In this document: positions 1 through 7,839 of the stretch, piece after piece
Layout: each line of letters opens with the position of its first letter
How positions within the stretch are numbered: the stretch's first letter is position 1
Assembly (NCBI GenBank): GCA_944325335.1
Contig: CALUZR010000008.1
Location: forward strand, 25,783-89,782
Reading direction: 5' to 3'
Length of the DNA stretch: 64,000 bases
Source of the DNA: an uncultured Parabacteroides sp.
GTDB taxonomy: Bacteria > Bacteroidota > Bacteroidia > Bacteroidales > Tannerellaceae
Translations under genes and position numbers: made by a program
The notes under the pieces: model-generated
Told to the model about the DNA's origin: nothing
The model's database searches: none
Seen by the model: the letters and a program-made list of their open reading frames with translations, nothing else

Positions 1-666
1 GCTTTCCATAATAAGACCTATACCTCGTCCCCAAGCTTCCATCATGCCACGCCGATAGAATACATTTGCTATAGTAGGATTGGCTGGCAAAGAACCAATA
101 TGGTCATTCACAAAGTCCTGCCATGTCATACCCAGAGGGAATGCTCCCGGATTCTGGAATACAATGCGGTCATCGTAAATCGCCAGACTTGGAGTTGTAT
201 TTTCAGCATTCCAGGAACGGTGGCATAACATATTGATTGCAGCTTCTTTTATAGCTTCATAAGGCACGGTAAGTGTATCTTGTCTGAATTTTCTATCCAT
301 TCTGCCAGATAGATTCAAATGCTTCAAACAGAAATCCATCACAGCATCGTATTGTTCAAACAAATTTCCTTCACAAACCGTTTGGTCACGAAATACTCTT
401 TTGTCCGTTCCTTCAAAACGAGCCAAACGGATTTTACACTGAGGGTGTAATAAGGAAGGCTCTTTGCCGAACAATACATTCGCGGCATTCAATATCATAC
501 CATCCTTTCTTGCAACTCCGAGTTTAAGCATAATTCCCAAGTCCGATAAAAAAATATTGCAAACATGCAAGATTACCTTGATGGAATAAAATCCCAAGTC
601 CGATAAAAAAATATCGCAAATATGCAAGGTTACCTTGACGAAATAAAATATATGTAGCTTTAGCAT
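1..666 (-). pseudogene. N-terminally truncated ATP-binding protein (AlbA_2/HATPase_c_4 type), runs off the window
   Basis: The minus-strand frame is open from the ATG at 664-666 to the window edge. Recognisable family sequence begins at the internal ATG at 529-531 (MLKLGVARKDG, then NAANVLFGK) and reaches EAWGRGIGLI at the edge. That is the typical central part of the 'divergent AAA-4' putative transcriptional regulators, which normally have an AlbA_2 DNA-binding domain before it. Here that domain is absent. In its place are about 45 residues translated from a 57-bp tandem repeat. I infer a 5'-truncated relic; the rest lies outside the window, so the state of the C-terminus is unknown. Confidence 0.6.
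536..649. repeat. 57-bp tandem duplication (two copies)
   Basis: Copies at 536-592 and 593-649 differ at only a few positions. Fifty-seven bases is 19 codons, so the duplication keeps the minus-strand frame of the truncated ATPase open. Each copy holds a small inverted repeat, CAAGG-TTA-CCTTG in the second copy and one mismatch in the first. Confidence 0.85.
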
Positions 667-764
667 AGCAAGAGGCGGCTATATCACCTATACATTAAAT
701 AATTCGCATGTGTTTTTTGTGTGTTGTTTTCCCTTCGTACATTTGGGCAAGAAAAGATATTTTA

Positions 765-862
765 ATGATGACAGATTTCATTATACACGCATACGGATGG
801 CAAGAGTTGGCTATCGAGTATGCAACGGATTTAAATTCTGAGCCGGCTGCCAAGCAGCTGGA
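765..862 (+). pseudogene. 5' fragment of a DUF4248 gene (duplicate of the gene at 1018)
   Basis: The translation MMTDFIIHAYGWQELAIEYA is nearly identical to the start of the intact DUF4248 protein at 1018-1239. Similarity stops after about 32 codons and the frame then runs through unrelated sequence. The duplicated block also includes the upstream promoter-like elements (TTTG at 716-719 and TACATTTG at 738-745). This looks like a partial tandem duplication of promoter plus gene start, so the copy is non-functional. Confidence 0.65.
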
Positions 863-968
863 CAGGGGGAGTACGTATCACGGGGGAACTCGTCCGTGCT
901 TTAATGTACTGGAGGTCTTGCGAGATAGCTTTCGCGGCTCTCCTACATTATATACATCGCATGTGTTT

Positions 969-999
969 TTTGTAGATTGTTTTTCCCTTCGTACATTTG
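969..999 (+). promoter_or_regulatory. Bacteroidales-type promoter of the DUF4248 gene
   Basis: TTTG at 969-972 and TACATTTG at 992-999, separated by 19 bases, match the Bacteroidetes -33/-7 pattern. The same arrangement precedes the broken copy (716-745). The start codon of the gene lies 18 bases downstream of the -7 box. Confidence 0.6.
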
Positions 1000-1017
1000 G
1001 GCAGAAAAGATATTTTA

Positions 1018-1239
1018 ATGATGACAGATTTCATTATACGCGCATACGGATGGCAAGAGTTGGCCATCGAATATGCACCGGATTTGACTCCGGAGTCGGC
1101 TGCCAAGCGGCTGAGCGCATGGGTCGCGTACAACAAGGCACTCGTCCGCGCATTGGAGGAGACCGGTTGGAGGAAAGGGCAACGGGTATTGACCCCGCGC
1201 CAAGTGGGTATCATCGTCGAGTATCTCGGCGAACCTTAG
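1018..1239 (+). CDS. DUF4248 domain-containing protein
   Basis: A 73-residue protein starting at the first of two adjacent ATG codons. The open frame extends to a TTG at 997, but the ATG matches the family start. The sequence has the DUF4248 pattern: FxIRAYGxxELA near the start, a P(D/N)LTPExAxxxL segment in the middle and a TPxQVxxIVExLGEP end. The function is unknown. In Bacteroidales the family is commonly found next to VirE_N/DUF3987 genes, as here, usually in accessory regions. The charged central part suggests nucleic-acid binding, but nothing in the sequence proves it. Confidence 0.8.
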   Translation: MMTDFIIRAYGWQELAIEYAPDLTPESAAKRLSAWVAYNKALVRALEETGWRKGQRVLTPRQVGIIVEYLGEP

Positions 1240-1492
1240 CAGGAAGAATTAAGTACCTACCCGTTTCCGAATGGGTAGGGACTTATTGGAAATTACATAG
1301 GGACTTATTTCGGAATAATAAGGGATATATTCTGAATTAAGTCCCTTTTTTGGATATATGTGAGTGAAAAATACTGAAAAATCATCCTTTCATAGGCTTT
1401 TATGGTTAAATGTGGTTAATATTTTAGGCTTATGGAATAGCTTATAACTTGTTGTATTATAATTGATTAGCTTATTTTTAAATTGGAGGGAA

Positions 1493-1730
1493 ATATTTTT
1501 CAGAGCCATACCCTCCCTCTCTTCCCCTTGCTCCTCCAAAATGTTTTGCTATATTTTTAAATTACAATTTTATATGATATCAATAGTCTATCTATTATAT
1601 ATAATAATATATTATATATAATAGATAGACTATTAATATTAGATGTAAAACTTATAGTTCAAAAATATAACAGAAGATTTTAGAAGGAGGAGCAAGGGGA
1701 AGAGAGGGAGGGTATGGCTCTGAAAAATAT
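1493..1730. repeat. Nested long palindrome: 45-bp perfect inverted repeat enclosing a 24-bp perfect inverted repeat
   Basis: The outer arms 1493-1537 and 1686-1730 are exact reverse complements over 45 bases and contain a polypurine/polypyrimidine tract. Inside them, 1582-1605 and 1611-1634 are exact reverse complements over 24 bases around a 5-base AT loop. The two dyads are almost concentric (1611.5 and 1608). No frame is open through it. It lies between DUF4248 and the DUF3987 gene, just upstream of that gene's promoter. It could be a MITE, a replication or processing site of a decayed mobile element, or a transcription barrier; no obvious target duplication was seen. Confidence 0.95.
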
Positions 1731-1751
1731 CAAATGACTGATTTTTAAGAG

Positions 1752-1783
1752 TTTGTATATTCGAAACTTAGATCATACCTTTG
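1752..1783 (+). promoter_or_regulatory. Bacteroidales-type promoter of the VirE_N/DUF3987 gene
   Basis: TTTG at 1752-1755 and TACCTTTG at 1776-1783, 20 bases apart, form a textbook Bacteroidetes promoter. It sits 21 bases after the nested palindrome and about 57 bases before the ATG at 1841. Confidence 0.75.
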
Positions 1784-1840
1784 CATCAAACCGTCCATGG
1801 GTTCAATAATGATCTCAGGACGCTATAAATTAATTTGTAT

Positions 1841-3997
1841 ATGAACAAAAAAGTTTTGCCCCATTTGCGGGCTTTCCAATTAACGAGCGAAGGCAATCTT
1901 CGCTCAAGTGTAGAACTCCTTGAGACGATAGTCGAAAGGGTAAAAAATGGAAAGGAGACCATCTGCATCCATGATTTGGATGGCTCCTTAGTTACAACAA
2001 CCTTAACAGATTTGACGCAGAAAGTGCGTCAATATGCTGAGGGTTCAGAGGAGTACAAAGTACTTAAAAGGCAAATGCCTTCTTTTACTCCTATAGCCAC
2101 CTTCCCTGAAGAATGTGCTATGAATAAGCCACATGAATATACCGGTATGACTGTGGCTGTCATTCGGGCTCAATCCAAAGAGGAGGCGGATAAACTGATT
2201 GAAAAGGCAAAAACGTGTCCATATACGCTATGGATACAAAGAGGGACCCAAGAGAACCTTGTGTTTCTATTTATGCCTGTTGAAGGATTTTCGGACAATA
2301 ACTTTGAAGGGGTAAATGAGTGTATTCTCAACGCCGTGGAAAAATTCTTAGGGCATGAAGTGCTCAAAAGGATTTTTATAGATTGCAAAGTTGGTCTGAA
2401 TTATGATCCGGATGTATACGTAAATCCGAATCCGGAGGTGTTTAACGCAGTGCAGATTGAGACTTTCGGAGCTCCTGTTATTACTGCCAGGAATCCGATG
2501 CTTGAAGAAAAGGCGGACCAGGAGCAGCAACCAGCCGAAAAGTTGGACACTAAGGAAGTAGTAACGGCTGAAGTCGAAGCTGAGGTTGGGCAAAGGTCAA
2601 AAGGTCAAAAGGTCACGAAAGTCATTATACCTTCCATCATCTCTAAAATGACGCAATACTACACGCCACAGGATGATGAATTACAACGCTTATTGACCTT
2701 ATCATCGCTGGTAGCGTTTGGATCTTTTATGTCTGACGTAACACTCCAGGTAAAACCAGGGGAAACGATTTATCCTACCCTGTATTTGAATGTAGTGGCA
2801 GCTGCAGCCTCTGGCAAAGGCATTTTAAGGATTCCAGCCCGTGTGTTTAATGTAAAAGCCCGCATGGCGCAAAAAGAGTTTGCGGAAGCTAATGCCCAAT
2901 ACAAGGAATGGGAAAAATGCCAGAAGAAAAAGGATTCGACGAATTGCGGGGAAGAGCCAGCCAAGCCTGTGCGCAAAACCCTTCAAATCTCGGCTTCGAT
3001 TTCCCAAAGTAAGCTGGTCACTATATTGATGGATAATTCTCCGGAAATCACCTTGCTTTTTGACACTGAGCTGGACAGCGCTTCCAATACCAACAAGCAG
3101 GATTATGGAAAAATCTCTCCAGAATTGCGTAAAGCATACGAGTTTGAACCACTAGGTACGCATACCCATCTTCATGGAGACGTACAAGTAAATTATCCCA
3201 AATTGTCGGTTATTGTCAGTGGAACGGAAGAACAGGTAGGCCGGTTCTTTGTCAATAAAGACGATGGATTGGTGAGCCGTTTCTTGAATCTTTTTCTTCC
3301 CTATCGTCCCTACGAGGGAACCGCAGGCTATGATGGTTCGTCCATTACGAATGAAGAATTCTGGGAAAAAGAGATCGAGCCAGAGGTAAAATGGATTGTG
3401 GAATATTTCCAGAAGAAGAAGCTATGCCTACGCATGGACAATAAACTCCGTAGCCTTTATGACGACTACTTTGCCCAAAAAGAAAAGGAAATCGTTCCAA
3501 AGGCAAACGATCCCTACCTTTCCATCGTTCGTCGGCTTCGTGGTATTCTATTCCGCCTTTGCATGGTATTGGCTGGCATGAAGGCGTATGAAGAGGGTTT
3601 TATTGGAACAGAATACTCTATCAGCGAGGAGATTGCCAGAGAAGTGTTAAGTTGGGCGGATTCCTTTATGGAACAATCTTTTTCCATTTGCGATTTGATT
3701 CCATCCAAGGAAGATGAGAAGTCCGGTAAAGAGACCAAAGAGGACCGGTACAGAAAGGTATTCGAAGCTCTTCCTTGTCATTTTGATATGGAACAAGCCA
3801 GGAATTGTGGCCAAACGATCAATGGACCAGATGCGAAGGGTTATTCAGAATCCACTGTTAAACGTGCCATATATTGGTATATCGACCATAAATTGCTTCA
3901 AAAGAGTGGAAAGGATAACTACCACAAAGTAGGATGTGTGGAAAAGCCACAACCGGTTTTAGCCTCAGAGGAGAATGACGATGATTTTCCTTTCTAA
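1841..3997 (+). CDS. VirE_N / DUF3987 protein (BT4734-BF3469 family, primase-helicase-like)
   Basis: A 718-residue protein. The ATG at 1841 is preferred over an in-frame TTG at 1835. Residues about 1-170 resemble the VirE N-terminal (BT4734-like) domain. Residues about 250-690 match DUF3987, a family related to phage and plasmid primase-helicase ATPases, with a Walker A-like AAASGKG at about 320-326. A charged linker separates the two. The family is frequent in Bacteroidales mobile or capsule-linked islands next to DUF4248, HU and amidase genes; here only DUF4248 is present. The likely role is DNA metabolism of an integrated element, but the activity is unproven. It has its own promoter and a following terminator. 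Confidence 0.85.
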   Translation: MNKKVLPHLRAFQLTSEGNLRSSVELLETIVERVKNGKETICIHDLDGSLVTTTLTDLTQKVRQYAEGSEEYKVLKRQMPSFTPIATFPEECAMNKPHEYTGMTVAVIRAQSKEEADKLIEKAKTCPYTLWIQRGTQENLVFLFMPVEGFSDNNFEGVNECILNAVEKFLGHEVLKRIFIDCKVGLNYDPDVYVNPNPEVFNAVQIETFGAPVITARNPMLEEKADQEQQPAEKLDTKEVVTAEVEAEVGQRSKGQKVTKVIIPSIISKMTQYYTPQDDELQRLLTLSSLVAFGSFMSDVTLQVKPGETIYPTLYLNVVAAAASGKGILRIPARVFNVKARMAQKEFAEANAQYKEWEKCQKKKDSTNCGEEPAKPVRKTLQISASISQSKLVTILMDNSPEITLLFDTELDSASNTNKQDYGKISPELRKAYEFEPLGTHTHLHGDVQVNYPKLSVIVSGTEEQVGRFFVNKDDGLVSRFLNLFLPYRPYEGTAGYDGSSITNEEFWEKEIEPEVKWIVEYFQKKKLCLRMDNKLRSLYDDYFAQKEKEIVPKANDPYLSIVRRLRGILFRLCMVLAGMKAYEEGFIGTEYSISEEIAREVLSWADSFMEQSFSICDLIPSKEDEKSGKETKEDRYRKVFEALPCHFDMEQARNCGQTINGPDAKGYSESTVKRAIYWYIDHKLLQKSGKDNYHKVGCVEKPQPVLASEENDDDFPF

Positions 3998-4052
3998 AGG
4001 ATCTTTTGACCTTTTGGACTTTTGAACTTCCTTAGGTTCATAAGTCAGCTTG

Positions 4053-4083
4053 GAGGGCGGGACTTGTCACAGGTCTCGCCCTC
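4053..4083 (+). terminator. Rho-independent terminator after the DUF3987 gene
   Basis: GAGGGCGGGAC (4053-4063) pairs with GTCTCGCCCTC (4073-4083), 11 pairs with one G-U, followed by TTTC. It ends the accessory region before phoH. Confidence 0.6.
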
Positions 4084-4176
4084 TTTCGCTATGTGAAATC
4101 ATGTGAACGCATTAAACTAATTCCCCTTCATTTTAGTTATCCATATACATTAGGTTGAATTTAAAAGGAGAATATC

Positions 4177-5505
4177 ATGGGAACAAAGAAGAATTTCGTA
4201 CTGGATACGAACGTTATCCTACACGACTACAAATGCATCGAGAACTTCCAGGAGAACGATATTTATCTTCCCATTGTCGTTTTAGAAGAACTGGACCGGT
4301 TTAAAAAGGGAAGCGACCAGATCAATTATAACGCCCGCGAGTTTGTTCGGGAGCTGGACAACGTCACGACTAATGACCTCTTCACGAAGGGCGCGTCGCT
4401 CGGTCCGAACTTGGGTATGCTGCACGTCGTCGTGGGCGGAGACTATCATCCTACCGTGGCAGAATCATTTGCCGAGAAGACTGCAGACCATCGCATCCTT
4501 TCCTGTACTTTCCGGGTGGCCGAAGCGCATCCCGACATGCAGACGATCTTAGTCACCAAAGACGTCAACCTGAGGATGAAGGCGCGTTCGTTAGGGCTCA
4601 AGGTGGAAGATTATATCACAGACAAAGTGGTGAATGTAGACATCTTCGAGAAGGCCCAGGAAACCTACGAAGGCATTGACGCTGCGCTCATCGACGAGAT
4701 CTATTCCGCTCCGGCAGGCATCGACATCGAGCGGCTTGAGCCCTTAGGTTCGAAGCTCGTCCCCAACGAGTGTTTCGTCTTGAAGAGTGAGCGTAACTCT
4801 GTCCTCGCGCGCTTTAATCCCTTCAGCTCGAAAGTGAAGCGCGTAGACAAATCTACTAACTACGGCATTCAGCCGCGCAATGCAGAGCAAACTTTCGCCT
4901 TCGAGGTCCTGAACGATCCTAATGTCAAGCTCATCGGCCTCACCGGTAAGGCCGGCACCGGCAAAACGTTGCTCGCCCTGGCTTCTGCGCTCAAGCAATC
5001 CGACGAATACAAGCAAATCCTCCTGGCCCGCCCGATCGTCGCGCTGGCTAACAAGGATCTCGGCTTCCTTCCTGGCGATGAAAAGCAGAAGGTCGCCCCA
5101 TATATGCAGCCGCTCTTCGATAACCTTAATTTCATCAAACGGCAGATCTCCTACAACGGCTCCGAAGCGCGCCGCCTCGACGAGCTGCAGAAGGAAAACC
5201 GCCTTGCCATCGAAGCCCTGGCTTTCATCCGAGGCCGCAGCCTCTCCGACACGTTCTGCATAATCGACGAAGCCCAGAATCTGACGCCGCATGAGGTCAA
5301 GACCATCATCACCCGCGCAGGCGAGGGCACCAAGATGGTGTTCACCGGAGATATCCAACAGATTGATTCCCCCTACCTCGACGCACAAAGCAACGGCCTC
5401 GCCTATATGGTCGACAAGATGAAAGGGCAGGAGCTCTTCGCCCACGTCAATCTCGTCAAAGGCGAGCGTAGCGAACTCTCCGAACTCGCGTCGAATTTGC
5501 TCTAA
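4177..5505 (+). CDS. phoH: PhoH-family ATPase with N-terminal PIN domain
   Basis: A 442-residue protein. The N-terminus (FVLDTNVILHDY, then acidic residues at about 34-40 and 100-140) is a PIN-like nuclease domain. Residues about 235-440 are the PhoH ATPase, with Walker A GLTGKAGTGKT at about 253-263 and Walker B FCIIDEAQN at about 360. This PIN-PhoH arrangement (YlaK/PhoH2 type) belongs to a family in which an RNA helicase and an RNase are combined; activity here is inferred. AGGAG lies 8 bases before the ATG. The base composition changes sharply from the AT-rich accessory DNA upstream. Confidence 0.93.
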   Translation: MGTKKNFVLDTNVILHDYKCIENFQENDIYLPIVVLEELDRFKKGSDQINYNAREFVRELDNVTTNDLFTKGASLGPNLGMLHVVVGGDYHPTVAESFAEKTADHRILSCTFRVAEAHPDMQTILVTKDVNLRMKARSLGLKVEDYITDKVVNVDIFEKAQETYEGIDAALIDEIYSAPAGIDIERLEPLGSKLVPNECFVLKSERNSVLARFNPFSSKVKRVDKSTNYGIQPRNAEQTFAFEVLNDPNVKLIGLTGKAGTGKTLLALASALKQSDEYKQILLARPIVALANKDLGFLPGDEKQKVAPYMQPLFDNLNFIKRQISYNGSEARRLDELQKENRLAIEALAFIRGRSLSDTFCIIDEAQNLTPHEVKTIITRAGEGTKMVFTGDIQQIDSPYLDAQSNGLAYMVDKMKGQELFAHVNLVKGERSELSELASNLL

Positions 5506-5533
5506 TCGAGGTTCCGCATCCTCCCATTTTTCC

Positions 5534-5541
5534 TAACTTTG
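5534..5541 (+). promoter_or_regulatory. -7 box upstream of the cation transporter gene
   Basis: TAACTTTG, 28 bases before the ATG at 5570, matches TAnnTTTG. No convincing -33 element was seen. Confidence 0.45.
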
Positions 5542-5569
5542 CCGCCGATTAAACAATACGGTTAAAGTT

Positions 5570-6478
5570 ATGGAAACTTCATTAGATGCAAAAACACGCG
5601 AACGGAAGATCGTCCGCGTGACACTGGTCGGCTCGGTGGTCAATATCGTGCTGCTTGTCTTCAAGTTCCTGGCGGGTTTCTTGGGGAATAGTGGCGCGAT
5701 GATCGCCGATGCCGTACATTCTTTTTCTGATTTCGTGACGGACGTGATCGTCCTTGCGTTTGTCAACATCTCCTCCAAACCGAGGGACCTGGATCACGAT
5801 TACGGCCACGGCAAGTACGAAACCTTAGCGACCTGCATTGTCGGTCTGTTCCTCCTCTTCGTCGCCTTCGGTCTCTTCTGGAGCGGCGTCAGCACCATCT
5901 ACCGGCATTTCTTCGAAGGGCAACCGCTCGAAAGCCCAGGTATCGTCGCGCTCGTCGCGGCCGTCATCTCGATCCTTACCAAGGAGGCGCTCTACCAATA
6001 CACATGCTTCGTCGGACGGAAAGTGAACAGCCAGGTGGTGATTGCGAACGCGTGGCACCATCGCTCCGATGCCTTCTCTTCCGTCGGCACGATGCTCGGA
6101 ATCGGCGGTGCTATTTTCCTGGGCGACTCCTGGCGTATCCTCGATCCGCTCGCTGCGGTCGTGGTCAGCATCTTCATCGTAAAGATTGGATTGATTCAAA
6201 CCACAACGGCACTCAACGATCTGCTGGACAAGTCGCTGCCGAAAGAGGTGGAAGACGAGATCCTTTCCTTACTCACCGAAGACCCCCTCGTGAGCAGTCC
6301 GCACAACCTTTATACGCGCCGCATCGGAAACGACGTATCCATCGAGGCGCACATCCGCATGGACGGGCATCTTTCGCTCGAAGAGGCCCACGCCGTTACC
6401 CGACAGATCGAGCAGCGTCTCCGCCTCCGCTTCGGGCCGAATACGCACATCATGCTCCACGTCGAACCTACGAAGTGA
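5570..6478 (+). CDS. Cation diffusion facilitator (CDF) family transporter
   Basis: A 302-residue inner-membrane metal-proton antiporter. Hydrophobic segments occur at about 18-38, 45-65, 84-108, 120-140, 165-185 and 190-210. The metal-site motif HSFSD lies in TM2 at about residue 47 and DHDYGHGKYE follows at about 72-81. Both are hallmarks of zinc/iron/manganese CDF proteins. The C-terminal about 85 residues form the cytoplasmic ZT_dimer domain. The metal cannot be told from sequence alone. It has its own promoter-like box and is convergent with the T9SS plug gene, 17 bases apart. Confidence 0.92.
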   Translation: METSLDAKTRERKIVRVTLVGSVVNIVLLVFKFLAGFLGNSGAMIADAVHSFSDFVTDVIVLAFVNISSKPRDLDHDYGHGKYETLATCIVGLFLLFVAFGLFWSGVSTIYRHFFEGQPLESPGIVALVAAVISILTKEALYQYTCFVGRKVNSQVVIANAWHHRSDAFSSVGTMLGIGGAIFLGDSWRILDPLAAVVVSIFIVKIGLIQTTTALNDLLDKSLPKEVEDEILSLLTEDPLVSSPHNLYTRRIGNDVSIEAHIRMDGHLSLEEAHAVTRQIEQRLRLRFGPNTHIMLHVEPTK

Positions 6479-6495
6479 ACGGCCCCTCAGGTCGT

Positions 6496-7767
6496 TCACC
6501 TCGTCTCCTGCCCAGACCGCACCGTGCGCACCCCGACGAGCCTGTCGAACCGTGCGCCAATCGGGCGGTAATAAACATATATTGTATATTCATTCTCCGT
6601 CTGGTGGAAGTCGCCTTCTATCGCCGCAGTCACGCCCTCCTTCTGTTCGTCAGGCAGGTAGATATATTGATAGTTATAGTTTCCTTGTTTCAAAAGCAGC
6701 GCCTTCTCATATTGGCCCGCCTCCGGGTTATAGACCATCTCGCTGCCTTCTCCAAAGCCGTTCTGCACGAAATCCCCATTCAGGTACACCCTTCCCCCCT
6801 TCGCCTCAGGCATCGCTAAGGTGAAGTGGACGATGTAATAGTCAGCTTCCGTGTCCGGCTCCTCGCAGCGGCTGCAGGCCGGAAAGTAGCGCCCGTCCTG
6901 GTCCTCATCATACGTGTACGGCGTCATCGAGCTCGGCTCATCGACAAATACGTCCGCGTGGTAATAAGGATTATAATAAGCAATCCGGTCGATCCGCATC
7001 CCGTTGTAGCGGTGAGTCAAGAATTCAAACCGCCGATACTCATTCCCCGCCGGAAAGATCAGGTCGCGGCAATTCTCATATACGATCCGATCCGATAGGA
7101 TCGCACTGGGTTGAGCACCAGTCGCGATATTATCTGTTCGCCGGTTTTGCACCACGCGTATTTTAAGGTCTGAAGCCGGATGCGCCACCGCAAGCTGACG
7201 CTTCCATACCTCGAAGCTCACCTGCTGATGGCTTTGATAGGTATCTACCAGCGTGTTGCCCGTAATCCCCGCCTGGATTTCCACCAGCGGCTCGACGACG
7301 GAAAAGCACGCCGTCAGGACCGTCTCCTGAGGCGCATCCTCCCTATACACGCGCACCGCATAATTTCCTGAGCATTTAAACTGCACGTCCTCATTAGGAA
7401 GCATCAGACGATAATTGACGTATCCAACGGTCGTATTAAACGAATTCGCATAGTCGTCTATAGTAAGCCCTTGGAATCCCTGCATGAACTCAATGGGAGA
7501 TAGGGAAGAAGGCGTCCAATCCGCATTGCAGTGCACGATTTCGTAAGCATATCGCTCGAAGTGCGTCACCAAGTCGTCGAAGCTGATTTCAATCGCCTCC
7601 GCCGCCCCGAGCTGAAGTACCGGTTGCGAGAACAGGACGCCCGGCTGCCTTACTTGTAGCGACTTTATTCTTTTATCTTGAAAAATTTCCGTACGATACA
7701 CCAGCTGGCCCCAGCCCTCAACCGAGAAAGCCACGAGCCAAAAGAGAAGAAAAATTCGTTTCATCAT
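6496..7767 (-). CDS. Type IX secretion system plug protein (DUF5103)
   Basis: A 423-residue protein with an N-terminal signal peptide of about 21 residues ending in GWGQ. The family signature is clear at about residues 75-125: HCNADWTPSSLSPIE, SFNTTVGYVNYRLMLPNEDV, and SGNYAVRVY. DUF5103 is the family of the T9SS plug protein, which closes the SprA/Sov translocon channel in the outer membrane. Its presence agrees with the T9SS sorting domains on the proteins encoded at 39551-43402. It stands alone here, downstream of the restriction island on the same strand. Start: two adjacent ATG codons, the first used. Confidence 0.88.
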   Translation of the reverse strand: MMKRIFLLFWLVAFSVEGWGQLVYRTEIFQDKRIKSLQVRQPGVLFSQPVLQLGAAEAIEISFDDLVTHFERYAYEIVHCNADWTPSSLSPIEFMQGFQGLTIDDYANSFNTTVGYVNYRLMLPNEDVQFKCSGNYAVRVYREDAPQETVLTACFSVVEPLVEIQAGITGNTLVDTYQSHQQVSFEVWKRQLAVAHPASDLKIRVVQNRRTDNIATGAQPSAILSDRIVYENCRDLIFPAGNEYRRFEFLTHRYNGMRIDRIAYYNPYYHADVFVDEPSSMTPYTYDEDQDGRYFPACSRCEEPDTEADYYIVHFTLAMPEAKGGRVYLNGDFVQNGFGEGSEMVYNPEAGQYEKALLLKQGNYNYQYIYLPDEQKEGVTAAIEGDFHQTENEYTIYVYYRPIGARFDRLVGVRTVRSGQETR

Positions 7768-7839
7768 AATCCAACCATTTATTACTACAAAGGAATAAAT
7801 TTTTTCTTACATGTGTGTTCTTTTTGTCCTGTACAATCA

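Noticed and set aside
708..1340. A 210-codon plus-strand frame across both DUF4248 copies
   Set aside because: It reads the first copy in frame and the second out of frame; the intact gene 1018-1239 explains the signal.
4744..5445. A 233-codon minus-strand frame inside phoH
   Set aside because: It is the shadow of the strongly supported PhoH gene on the other strand.
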